A DNA stretch of 64,000 nt from Scalesia atractyloides. Taxonomy: Eukaryota; Streptophyta; Magnoliopsida; Asterales; Asteraceae. Position 1 is the stretch's first letter. Each line of letters starts with the position of its first letter. The DNA is taken from the NCBI GenBank assembly GCA_947069175.1, contig CAMTDV010000028.1, positions 64,811,660 to 64,875,659 on the forward strand. Direction: 5' to 3'. The notes under the pieces were generated by a model. The model ran no database searches. It was given only the letters and a program-made list of their open reading frames with translations, and was not told the origin of the DNA. This document shows positions 21,990-33,552 of this stretch, in pieces. The position numbers were made by a program, and so were the translations under genes.

Positions 21990-24900
21990 CTAGCTGTTTG
22001 TGGAATTAATTTTATCCATTCCATTTGCCTTCAGGTAAGCTCTTTCTGCTAACGCCATCCGCATTTGAAATGTTTGCCACTCTTTCTTACACCTCTCCCT
22101 CACCTGAAAGCAATACAATTGAATTGATAAACAGGCTTTGAGGTTTGTGACTGACTCTCTCGAAACCAAAAATGTTTTTAATACACATTACTTAAGCCTC
22201 AAATTTTCTCAGGGATGTAAAATCGGACTTAATTGATGTGTATTAAGTGATCATATATTTTTTAATAATATAGAGAGCATGTGCTTGATCATACCCCTTC
22301 CCATGCAGCCTTTCCATTCTCGGCTTGTCCCTAAAAGAAGAAAAAATAATGTATGACGAGAAAAAGAAAAATAATTATGGCAAGCATGGCATCATGTCGT
22401 CTAATTAGAGGTGACAAAATAAGCAGTGCGGACAATTGGTCCACACGGGTAATTTTAGGTATGTGTCAAAATGGGTCGCGTTGTGTTGGCACAAATTTTG
22501 TATGAAAAATGGTTTTTGTAATAAATACTTCAACAGCGACCCATGCATAACAGCATAAGTGAATGGGTGAAAATGGGCACAACTGCATTAAGCTAAAGAT
22601 CACCTGATTCCCAAGTGAAGGGACTGTTTGATGAACCACCCACTGGGCATCTACAACTCCTATCTTTTCATGAGCAGGCTGTTTAAAACAAACGTTTTGT
22701 TACGGTTTCCTGAATTCCAAACCTTAATACTTTAACAATCAGATAAGGTATAATAAATGTTAGAAACGGTACCTCCACACATCTCCTAAGAGCAAAATCA
22801 AGGCCCCACCCATGGACTAAATCGTTCTGCAGATAATGACACAAGATTATTGCAGAAAATAAAAGGGAAAGAAAATAATACATGTACTAGTGAATATACA
22901 AGTTTAAGAGACCAAAACCTGGATCATATGCCAAACACAACGCCACGCATTCCGGGAGAAAACAGGTGCCATTATCTCAACAAATCTGTACGTCATAAGA
23001 AACGTCTAGTAGTTTATTACGTACAATGAAACAAAAATGTCTGTTTGTTGGGATTTGAGAATTATGTTGTGGGGTCTAGTTGATAAAACTGTATTTCTTT
23101 AAAGCTGAATGGATATTAGAATGGACAGTCGGTTTGAAAATTATCAGTAAAACCTTTTGTTTGATTTAGTGAAAGAAATGATTGTTCGATGCGTGTATCT
23201 TCTAAGTATAAAACACATAATCTAATCACAAAACCATTACTAACTCAAAATACATATTTGAAGTGGCATACGTACGCAGCACATGGTGGCAAATGAGGAT
23301 CAGTACACCAGCCATCTCTTTCCTCAGCATCTCTGCAAGTGCAACCAGTCAAATAATATTCAACTGTTAATAACGTGTGAAAATAACATCAGTTTAGACA
23401 TGTGAGCATTATTTGTGGCTTACTTGTGTACTTCACTACCATCGTGTTTTCTAGTCATCTGCCATGTTAATCCACTATTAGCTGACAAACCTGGCTGTGA
23501 AATTTCTAATCCATGCTTCTTGATCAAGCTTATGTACCTGCATATCATAGGCTAGCAGATTAACTCGAAAGGGTCCATATTAATGATTAATCTAGTTACC
23601 ATCGGATGCAAGATTTTGAATATTTACCTTTCGGGATCAAAATCCTCCAATCCAAGATCCTCATCCCATATGAATATATAGTCATACGGTGCCAAAATGT
23701 CCGGATGCAAAAAACGCTTCGCATACCACCTACATCCAATTACAGACTGTTCTAAGAAGATCCGAGATAACTAAGAGGGTGTTTTGTATCGTGTTTTGGA
23801 AATGTTTATGGACATAGAGTAATCAAAATCAAGATAATCAGTTTTAACAAAATGGGACGCAGGAGATGGTATTTCGATGTACTTCTACAATCCAGTTGTT
23901 TGATAATTAGTTGTTAGTATTTAAATAGTGAGTAAAATGTCATTTTTCGTCCCCGAGGTTTGGCTACTTTTGTGACTTTTGTCCAAAGGTTGTTTTTTTG
24001 CATCTAGATCCAAAAGGTTTGAATCTTGCCATTTTCATCCGAATCGTTAACTCATCCATTTTTTAATGTTAAGTTAGGGGTAATTTTGTCTTTTTAGACA
24101 TTTTTGGTGATGATTAAACGGCTTGGGTGGGGAGAAAGTCACCACCGGTGGATCTTTATTGTTTATAGTGTTTTCTTTTAGTTTAATAAAAAATGACTAA
24201 AAGACGGAAATGCCCCTCATTTAATAGAGAAAATTGGATGAAGTTAATGAGTCGGATGAAAATGGCAAGATTTCAACCTATGATCAATGCGAAAACAAAC
24301 CTTTGGACGAAAGTCGCAAAAATGGCCAAACCTCAGGGTAGGTCGAAAATGACATTTTACTCTTAAATAATTTCTAGTTGTCAACATTATTTTGTGTGAA
24401 TAACTAAATAATCTGCAACATGAAAACATAATGACAGATAATGACTTTTAAAGGCAACGCCAAACACTCCCAAAGCGTAATTTATGCTTTAGCCAATAAG
24501 GATTATTTATATAATTGTAATGCAAAGTTACCATTTAGTTTGCTTGGGAACACTGATATGAATAGCCCTGTTTGACCATTCAAACTCATTCCATTCACTT
24601 GTTCGACCATCATAGTGAAACAGCAAAACAGAGAAATTTTCTGAGAACTGATAATGCTAGAATTAGATCGTAATCACACACGCATAAACAAAAAGACATA
24701 AATGGCCTTCACCTAACCTTTTTCACTGCTTTATCAATGTTATCCTTCTGTTCATAACCCACTGTAAACGTTACAAGGTACCTTGGTTTATAATCAAATC
24801 CTGCAAATTTCATCCTATTATATAATCACCTAAAACATATAAATTTAACTAGAAGTTATCGCTATTTTCTAATATACCTACCTCACTGGATGTACCGTAT

Positions 24901-25500
24901 AATCTGCGGAGGTAGAGATCGGACTCAGATGTAACAATGCCTGGCGGTAACGTTTCAGCGCTTCGAGGGTTTGTTGGAACCCATATCTGCATTAAAATTT
25001 AAATAAAACGTGTGTGTATAGATAGAGCGAGATGTGGATTAACTGGAATAGTGAAATTACCTTTGTGTCCTCAGGTTCGTGTAATGAAATACCCTTATTC
25101 CTTAAAGAAGACCAAACGTTTAACAGTGCTTGTGATGAGAGGCCTGAGTACTTGTCTTCTATGTAACCAAGATCAATGGAGGGGAGTAGAGTTGATGGAA
25201 GGTTAATCTGTTATACAAAAACACAACTTTTGTTAATCTATCAAGAACAAATAAATAAATATTTGATAAAATCTTAAAGCATGCCTTGTTAATGAAATTG
25301 TTGGGAAGGATACACCTAAAAAGAATCCAAATACAATGCTGATGAAAGTTGTTACTATTATCCTCAACGTCTCATTTGATGATCTTCTTCCTATTCCACT
25401 GTAAAATTTAAAATTCAAATGATTAAAAGTTAAAACACACAAAACATGAATTGAAGAAAAGAAGAACTCGATTTCAGAACCTGCGGATATTTGTTCCCAT
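21990..25500 (-). CDS. DUF707 family protein (14 coding exons, two apparent 1-base losses)
   Basis: Plant DUF707 proteins (named after lysine-ketoglutarate reductase trans-splicing) are predicted Golgi type II membrane proteins with a glycosyltransferase-like fold; function is not established. Exons, 5' to 3': 25481-25500, 25285-25398, 25061-25207, 24882-24986, 24718-24800, 24532-24647, 23628-23729, 23424-23537, 23276-23332, 22919-22985, 22773-22826, 22604-22678, 22295-22330, 21990-22103. Start MGTNIRS; one membrane segment IIVTTFISIVFGFFLGVSF at about 15-40; IWVPTNPRSAETLPPGI; FHYDG; DYIFIWDEDLG; GWCTDPHLPPCA; HGWGLDFALRRCVE; GVRERCKKEW; stop TAG. Frames join cleanly except at exon 2/3 (donor is GC, and one base short) and in exon 5 (one base short after its first codons). 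With both restored, length would be 401 aa, normal for the family. The lesions may be real or consensus errors. Confidence 0.9.
23930..24362. mobile_element. MITE, Mutator-type, in DUF707 intron 6
   Basis: Terminal inverted repeats starting GAGTAAAATGTCATTTT lie at both ends of a 433-bp non-coding element. It is flanked by TTAAATAGT (23921-23929) and TTAAATAAT (24363-24371), a 9-bp duplication with one mismatch. A close relative is at 42972-43393 in the RGLG gene. Confidence 0.85.
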
Positions 25501-26429
25501 ATTATCCTGAACTGTTTGATTTGTAATTAAGTTATCTATATAGTTTAGAGATGACTCCTTAGCTACAGAAGATGTGCAATCTTTATCGCAATAGTCCAAC
25601 CCTGAAACCAGAAACAAAGAAATGCAATATGTCAATATCAAGTGTCATGAATACAACATGCAATACAGAACTTGTGCTCTCTTAGGGTGTTTTTTGGTAA
25701 CCATGAGACCCATGACCAAACAAATCACACGACTCCAACAATACATTACTAACCAATGAGATCTGGTAAAACGCCACCCCCTTGAAGGTTTCTTAGGGTG
25801 TTTCGATGTGAGTTTCCAAAACAATCATCACAAAACCAATATCAGCTAATTAAAGCCTTAGATAGATACTTAATTTGACTTTTATATTTATTTTCTTACA
25901 AAAACTTCTTAAAATCTAATTATTTTGACACGTATAAACAGTAAATCATAATCTAAATCAGTTCTGGACACTCAAACCTGATTATTGCGTTTAGCAGCAA
26001 TAATCGCGGCGTCCAAAGGCCACAATAATATCAGGATCATGATGTTTAACCACAGATCTTAAACTGTAAAGTATTATAAACTAGTTGAACCTATGATGCT
26101 GCATACAGTGATTGAATCTACAGTAGTATACATACGGTTTATGTATATCATAATATCAACAAAATCCACCTGCATTGTCTAGTTTCACTTTTTCATACAA
26201 ACCGACACACATATTCACAAAATCACATATCACATTCCACATTCACAACTAATCTATGGCAGAAACAATATCAAGTTACTACTAATTCAACAAAATCAAT
26301 AGATGCAACTAAACTTGTGTAGATCACAATAAAGCAATATTATCGTAATCGGATTACATAAACCAGAATATATACACATAAACAAAAGCAATATCATTAA
26401 CTTGAATCAACTCGATTTACCTGAAGCAT
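25501..26429 (-). promoter_or_regulatory. DUF707 5' leader with an 819-bp intron and a 15-codon upstream ORF
   Basis: A leader exon at 25501-25601 has an acceptor CAG at 25602-25604, and a donor CAG|GTAAAT lies at 26420/26421, implying a leader intron 25602-26420. In the joined leader an ATG at 26427-26429 opens MLQGWTIAIKIAHLL and stops at 25563-25565, 63 bases before the main ATG. Such an upstream ORF could lower translation of the main frame. This is inferred from splice consensus; there is no transcript evidence here. Confidence 0.45.
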
Positions 26430-27523
26430 GAGAAACCCTAGATTCAACACGCTACTCAAACTCCTGCTTCATCATAAAGTAATTACAGCTTCTAGTAAGT
26501 TGTACAGAGCTAAATAGAAGTGTGTAAAGTCATAGGAAAGGATTAGCAAATGATTTTATAGAAATTTGATTGATTAATGAATGAAGATTGTTGAAGAATC
26601 TGTGAACAGACAAAATTCTTTGCTGATTTTTGGGAATTGTTTCTTGAGAGCGTGGAGAATTGTTGTGACGGACAGTGTGGTGCTCCACCCTGTTTCTTTT
26701 TTTGTCAGAAACAGTTACATCTGACGGTCAGGATTTGCTTAGGTCCACGTGTAGGGACGGATGACTGTTTGTAACTCTTCCCGCTAGTCAATACGAAATA
26801 CGGAGATATTATTCGTTTTTATACGTGTATTTAAATAATAATTAGCGTTATGTTAAACATAACAAATTATGTTATTATATCAATGTATAATGATATTTAT
26901 CATACAAATCACGTTTTTATATTTGTTAGTGAGGAATACAGGCATATGCACGAAGTTATAAGTCGACATCAAGCCATGTATTAACATAAATAGGTCGACA
27001 AGACTTTGTTATAAATTTGAACACACAAACACGTCTTGAGTTGGTCATTATCATCTATTGATGTGATTTGGAAGTTTGCTAAATGTGTCTCTCTTAGCGA
27101 TGCATCACATCTTACGATAATTAATTATGGGGTAACATTACTTATTATTTATTGGTATAGTGTATGATGTTTTCTTTTACAATGTGAGGTTGGGGGTCAA
27201 ATTCTTGCAAGTGTAAGGTAATATTAAAAGTAAGGTGTTTAAAAATTGGTTGTTCCAAAAAAATATAAGGTAACATTATAGAATAATAACCAAGTTTTTA
27301 TTTGTTTCATTCAACTTTCTTTTTCTCTTCCAATCTTACACGACTACCGAGTTTATAGGTTACACTTGATGACGCGCAAGGTTCTCTTTTCTCTTCTATA
27401 ATTTATTGCTGATGTGGAATAAAAAATTTTGATGATGTGGATTTACAAGAACCAAACAACTTTGATGTTCCATGTTTCAAATTATATATATCACACACAC
27501 ACTCACCATTGCATTTGCTTTGC
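26430..27523. other. DUF707 upstream region; no gene seen
   Basis: The first 300 bases are a likely promoter and leader for the minus-strand gene. Beyond about 26800 the sequence is AT-rich with no feature I can support. Confidence 0.4.
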
Positions 27524-27531
27524 TTACATGT

Positions 27532-28049
27532 AGGGGTGTGAGATTCGGACATGACCCGAAAACCCGACACGAACCTAACACAAAATTTGTAGGTTTAGGT
27601 TTAGTCTAAACAGGTTCGGGTCAGTTTCAGGTTGAACCCGCCAACCCGTTTAGCTAAACAGGCCAGGTTCAGGTCAACCCGGTCGGGTTGGCGGGTTGAC
27701 CCATTTAACCCATTTCTATTAAAATTATATTTTTATAATATGTCAAGTGTCAAAAATTAAATTAGTTGTGTATTTTATGCTATAATCATAACTTTAAAAG
27801 GGAAATTGACATAATATTTTAGGATTTTAACGTAATTTTGTTATATAAGTTTGTGTTTTTATGTACTAGATAGTAATTCTAATATATTAATTTGCTAAAA
27901 TAAAATAAAAGAATCGGGTTGAGCGGGTCGGGTTCAGGTCAGCCTGTGAATATTCAGGTCGGGTTCGGGTTTATATGTATGGCACAATTTTGGGGTTCGG
28001 GTCAGGTTGAACCCGTCTACCCAGGAACACGACCTGTTTAGCACCCCTG
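27532..28049. mobile_element. Non-autonomous hAT-like element, 518 bp
   Basis: The ends are AGGGGTG (27532) and CACCCCTG region (28042-28049). They are flanked by TTACATGT (27524-27531) and TCACATGT (28050-28057), an 8-bp duplication with one mismatch as expected of hAT elements. Subterminal regions are dense in CGGGTT/AACCCG words, and the centre is AT-rich. No coding capacity. Confidence 0.75.
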
Positions 28050-28438
28050 TCACATGTTCATTTACTTTCACCATCTATTTTTATTATCATTAGTAATGTA
28101 AATATTAAAAGACATTTGAATGTAACAATATTGTATGCAACAAAATAAAAAGATTTAAGAGAGAAAATAATGGAACTTTAGTATATTGTGGTTTCTGGTA
28201 AGGTTAAAAAAGGATCATTATCTATACATTATGGAAGAAAAAATTGTATATTAAAATGACATTAATAGCAAAAGTAAATGTCTATAATATCACAGTCCAT
28301 GTTCACCATTGATTATAATTTATGGCTATTATTTCATGATTTCTATTGCACATGAAGTGTCCCTCTAATAATTTTATCAAGGAAAAAATGAGTGGGACAA
28401 TAAACTTTGTGAAAGAAAAAAGTGTGTAGCACCTATAG

Positions 28439-28467
<29 letters not shown>
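28439..28467. repeat. Poly-C tract of 29 bases
   Basis: The tract is an uninterrupted run of 29 C (G on the minus strand), in otherwise AT-rich DNA. It can form a G-quadruplex or i-motif. It creates a false poly-Gly open frame on the minus strand. Confidence 0.97.
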
Positions 28468-28471
<4 letters not shown>

Positions 28472-29042
28472 TTATATATGCCGAAGTTGTTAATGATTGT
28501 CATGTCGTGTCTTATCTTCATGAAATTGTGATGGCAACACATACGAAAACATGTCATGCTTGCAATTGTGCTTAATGGTAGTTCACTTGGTTGTATAACC
28601 TCATATCGAATTATCAACTGTATCATAAAGATAATGAAATATGTGTTTTATTACATTGTAGTGTCGGCGTGTAGGCTCATAACTACGCTTCATAAGCTAG
28701 CATTTCAACGAAGCAATTTATGCATGTACGAACATAAGCTACTAGATATTCAACATTTATTCTACTTACCACTAAAAAACTTAGCAAGTACATTCACCAA
28801 CATTGTCAAGACATATATAACTCTGTGTAGGTACAGTCACCTACTCAATCTAAAGTAGTTAAGTATTGTTAAATATATAAAAAAATCATATATTACACAT
28901 GAGAGTATGGAAGGTAAATCTTTGGTAAAAGGCGAAAGAATTTTGATAGTTAACCATATTGTTAGCACAGTAATTAACAGTAATCAATTTTTAAGCGTTT
29001 AAAACTGTACTTTTCAACAAAAAATCTTAAAGTTGTTGACCA
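28468..29042. other. Intergenic 3' of the uridine kinase-like gene; no feature seen
   Basis: AT-rich sequence that includes the likely 3' untranslated region of the minus-strand gene at 29043. The open frame at 28556-28858 has no domain and AT-driven composition. Confidence 0.45.
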
Positions 29043-32000
29043 TTAAGCTTTATTCTTTGCCAAAAATGGGGCAGAAGCATTAGCACCAGTGCCAAAGTAG
29101 CGATCTCCAAAGTCGCCCATGCCTGGAATCACCCTCGAATGCTTGTTCAGCCCTGCATCGATCTCCGACGTCACTATTTTCAGCCTCGGATACTGCCTAC
29201 AAACTGCATGTATTCCCTCTGGCGCCTGCACCACCATCATGGCATCATCAAACTTAAAACAGTGATAGTGAAGTAGTCATGCATAAATGGGCCTAAGCCC
29301 AATACTGGGCCCATAAAGCCCGGTAAGGATCCAAAGCATCAAATGACTTACAGCTATAAGGTTAAGGAAGATGATGTTGGATTCAGATACACCCTTGTTG
29401 AGCAGCAAGGAGATTGCCTCCATTGCAGAATCACCTGATTATCAATACCAGTTAACCGTTAAGCATTTCATTGAGGTAAAACAGTCAAAAGTTGAGGTGT
29501 GAAAGTAAAACCTGAAGCAAGCACTGGATCAAGCAGTAAAACTTGACGACTCGCGATGTCTTTGGGTAGTTTTTCATATATTAACTGCAGCAAATTTGGT
29601 ACAATCAGATACTTGCATTGACCAGTTTGACCAATAATGTTTACCAAAAGAGACGAGAGAAACACGAGTTGACTTTGACCTGCCGATCGTTGCCCTCTCT
29701 TTGTATAAGAACTTTGCCAATTTTGATTCCTTTGCAACAAGCTCTTAGTGCATTCTCCATGCTTTCCCCACTGGAGAATGTTCAAAATTACTAAATTAGA
29801 CAAGGTAGATTTTTGGTCCACGTGTCTTCATTCGATTGACTCTCAACATCGACATTTAGGATTTAAACGCTTTTGTCCGCGTTCATTTTAGTAAAACGGG
29901 TTGAAAAGAAGTACCTTCTGATGATTGAAACCCCACACAATCTTTTGCAAAATACCACTCCTGTGTAGATGGATCCTACAATCAAGTCACCAAAAAGATT
30001 TACCAATTTTAGTATTTTAACCGTATGCGTATGGTCGAAGGAGATACATATGACTATTGAAGATAATAAGAAAAAAAATTATGATGATTAAGTTACCTGT
30101 TGGAGTAACTATTTGTTTTTCGGTAAAAGGAAGATGTCCTAGACCATGTTCCACAACCTAAAGCATAACTCAAAGTCAAACCCATGTTTGGTCAAACGGG
30201 TCAAACTAATAACATTAGTGAAAAGTTACATAATATGAGATGGGCATACCAAGCGAATAAGACGGTCTGCGTAAAAAACAAAATCATGTTTTCTTGTTTT
30301 GGCATTGCGTATAAGTGTGTGCATTCCACGTAGCTGAAGGACCAGAAAAAAATATCAGATGAAACCATTTAACAAAAGTTAAATAAATTAAAGAATGTGT
30401 CAAAACTGGTTACCTGGAATGTGGATGGTATAACAAAAAGGTTCTGATATATTTTACAAAGGTCGTGTTGACCAAGCTTTGTACAAATATGTTGCACTAT
30501 TAAATCGATTGCAACGTCGTTATCTGCTCCCCTAGGGATTATAATATCTGCATGTTTCTTTGATGGAAGAATGAACTCCTCAAAGCTTGGTTTTACATGT
30601 TTATCATACTGCAAACAAATATTGAAAAACATATGCTTAAACTGAATCAAGTCAAAGTTCAATATCTGCATGTTCATTAATTAAAAAGAGAACTCTACTA
30701 ACTTGGTCAAGCACATACTGGATATTTCTCCCTCTCTCAACCGTATCGCGTTTTATCCTCCTTCCCAACCGCACGTCAGAATCTGTTTCGCAGAAATTGT
30801 AACAAGTTTATTTAACAGGATGGGTATTTCGTAAACTCTGTGAATGCAATGTGATAGTGACACAGACAAAGAAATAAAAGAAAAATCAACTTAAAGTTAC
30901 ATGTACAAGAAGATTGACATGAACAAGGTATAAAAAGTGACGAACCTAAATCAACAAAGATCTTTATGTTCATTAGATCTCGAACTCTCTCGTCATGTAG
31001 AACTAGAATTCCTTCTAGAATGATGACATCCGATGGGTTTACCTGCATATGCGAGACGATGAACAGATTTTTTTTTGTTTGACCATGAGAACCCACTTGG
31101 GAAACTCATGGGCCCCACCGATAGCCTACTAACCAGTGGGACCAAATAAAGTGCAGCTTACGCTGGGCAGGTAGCCTTCAAGGGGTTAAGACAACAAACC
31201 AGTGGAAGCTAGATTTGAACCTGCCAGTGGAGGATTCAGACGCTTACCACTGCTATACTACACCACCCCTTGAAGGTTAGATTTTTTTTTTATATTGTAG
31301 TATAACATTTTTTTATCATTATATTATAACGTATAGCTTCAGCTTTATGAGTGTGTTTATACCAAGCGACCCGGTCCACTTTTCTTATGCATCTTATAAT
31401 CATAATCCGGTATGTTAACTGATTGTCCCTTTCTTAATGTTTCCACACACGAGAGGAGAGATTCTGTATCGAACGAATCTGAAAAATCATAACATAAGTT
31501 TGCTTATACATATTCGACAAACCGGTACTTACTATAGGATATTAAAAATAAGTAAATTACCAGGGTGATCAAAATTGTAATCTTGGAGATTTGCAGATTG
31601 CTCATCACTAAAACAATGATAAAACGAATCCTACAATATTGCATAAATAACTAGCATTGGTCACATCTTAATTATGCTGTAGCATGTAACATCCAAATCA
31701 TTTAATGAAACATGTAGTCTTACTTGATTGATGAGGACAACCCGTCGATCATGGAGTCTCGACATGATCACATTGCACACAGTTGTTTTCCCAGACGCCG
31801 TTCCGCCAGCAACACCTTAATTTAAATTTTAAAAGTGAATATATATATATTTTAAGAAGATATTCTTAAGCAACCAATTAGAGTAGCAAGTAAACAGGCA
31901 ACAAGCTATGCCAGTTATCCAAATATAAATAAACCATAAAACTACAATTAACAAAAGCAATGTAGCATGCAAAATCAAGGGAAAGTTAAACTAAAAATAT

Positions 32001-32106
32001 CATAACTCAAGAAGAGTGATTTACCAATGATGAATGGAACTTTGTTTTTAATTTGTGAAGACTGATTATGGGATTTAGCATGAAAATCAGCATCCATAAC
32101 TGACAT
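29043..32106 (-). CDS. UKL: Uridine kinase-like protein with uracil phosphoribosyltransferase-like domain
   Basis: The N-terminal domain phosphorylates uridine/cytidine; the C-terminal domain resembles uracil phosphoribosyltransferase (pyrimidine salvage). Fourteen coding exons: 32025-32106, 31724-31815, 31561-31630, 31363-31478, 30946-31042, 30703-30782, 30414-30608, 30250-30333, 30097-30157, 29915-29975, 29680-29770, 29512-29584, 29352-29434, 29043-29225. All introns are GT-AG, the lengths sum to 1368 nt, and the frame is open for 455 aa. Start MSVMDADFHAK; P-loop GGTASGKT at about 31-38; FYHCFSDEQ; VIILEGILVLHD; PRGADND; MHTLIRNAKTR; VFCKRLCGVSIIR; PRPP-loop VLLLDPVLASG; ending VIPGMGDFGDRYFG. 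Length is normal for the plant UKL family. Which paralogue it is (UKL1-5) I cannot say. A leader intron is likely (32113-32240). Confidence 0.95.
31077..31278 (-). mobile_element. tRNA-derived SINE in intron 4 of the uridine kinase-like gene
   Basis: Read on the minus strand, the element starts AACCTTCAAGGGGTGGTGTAG, with an A-box-like GTAGTATAGCAGTGG and a B-box-like AGGTTCAAATC about 35 bases later. It ends CATGGTCAAAC followed by an A-run. A direct repeat AGATTTTTTTTT (plus strand) flanks it exactly, at 31065-31076 and 31279-31290. Size (202 bp), Pol III boxes, A-rich tail and long target duplication fit a SINE. A related scrap is visible near 25690-25800. Confidence 0.7.
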
Positions 32107-32240
32107 GAGGCTCTGAAATCAATCAAAATAATTCAAAAATACCCAATTATCAAACGAAGCAAAATTCCAAAAATACCTAATTCTAAAAAAAATAATACTA
32201 ATAAATTAGAAAACAGGTGAGGATATAATGATATATATAC

Positions 32241-33552
32241 CTTGTACTACGATGACGAATATGAGTGAAATAGTTGTAATTCAGCTAAAATTTAGAAGAA
32301 ATAATATAAATCGCCATTGATGTTCGATAATTTCGAAAAAAGATTGAGAAAAATAAAGGGGTATATATTGGGATCTGGTCTATGTTACGGATTAAAACAC
32401 ATGTTTTGGTAATTAAAATTTGGAGTCTTAGAAAGAAACGGGGCAAGCGGGAAAACCGCTGTTCTTCCGTTGATGACGTGGCTTCATTCTTTCTATACTT
32501 CATGCAACCATGTGTTTTCTTTTCGTTTTTTATTTTAATTTTAATCTTCTTAATAGATAAGCCTTTTTCATCTTACTTTACATCGTTAACTAAATATTTT
32601 TTTTCTAGAATTGAACTTAAGATCTCGATTCCAAAAAATATAAGTCTCTATATAGGCTATAAATAAATTTTAATTTTCTAATCAAATCATTTGTTTTTAA
32701 CTTTTTATATATTAAATACTATGCTAGAGTATCATATGTGTTGAATAAATAAATTTATTAACATCATTAGTTTAGTTTATGTGATGATTTTGTATCAACC
32801 ATTAAGGAAATAATAAAAAATAAAGATATAACAATTATATATATAAAGGATTTAAGAATTATAAAATTATATTTTAAAATGAACATAATTGAAATATTAT
32901 AATTTAGTAATTTTAATAATCTAGAATTAATACCCACTGCAATGCGGTGGGTTTTGGCACAAATAATGACAATTTCTTAACATAACACATTCAAAGTCTA
33001 ATTGTTATTACAAAAAGTACAATAAAACAAAACATTTTTAAAGACAAAGTGTTATTGTAAACACTTTTACAAGATACAACATCAACATTTTTTTCCTATA
33101 CTACACGACTAAACTGAACGTGCCTAACCCAAGCTAATGTATCTTGGCCACAAAGCTGGATATTTGTTCTTCCATAAACGGTCAGTCCTTCAACTGGTCT
33201 AGCTAGTCGGTCTCGTTTTGGACCACAACCTTCCTTTGCCAGCCAGTCTCTTTTTAGACCCAGCCCTCTTTCTCCTTCCAAAAAAAATACCGCAAGCTGA
33301 TTTTTGTTCAGCCTTACGGTTTTGCGCTTTTGACCCCACGTGGCTGAACCGCGTCGCATGCACACATTGAACTCCATAAATGAACATAGAGAAAACAAAG
33401 TTGAAAGGTAGAAAGCCTGTCAATGCAACAGACCCAAAACTACAGATGATATAAGAAAACAATAAATCATTACGTACATTTAAACATAGGCTACCTATTA
33501 TACAAAATGAAATAAGAAAATATTGAAACATCAAACAGTTGAAACAAACAAT
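32241..33552. other. Intergenic between the uridine kinase-like gene and Copia relic
   Basis: The first ~150 bases are the leader and promoter of the minus-strand gene. A hairpin CCCACTGCAATGCGGTGGG lies at 32932-32950, preceded by CTAG at 32921-32924. On the minus strand that is hairpin plus CTAG, the layout of a Helitron 3' end, but the following base is A instead of the usual T. No 5' end was found. The minus-strand open frames at 33096-33579 show no domain. Confidence 0.35.

Noticed and set aside
28303..28626. Minus-strand frame with a poly-Gly run
   Set aside because: The Gly run is the poly-C tract. The flanks have no coding character.
30812..31096. Minus-strand frame of 94 codons reading through exon 5 of the uridine kinase-like gene
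   Set aside because: Only 30946-31042 of it is exon. The rest is intron read-through, shown by consensus splice sites at both ends.
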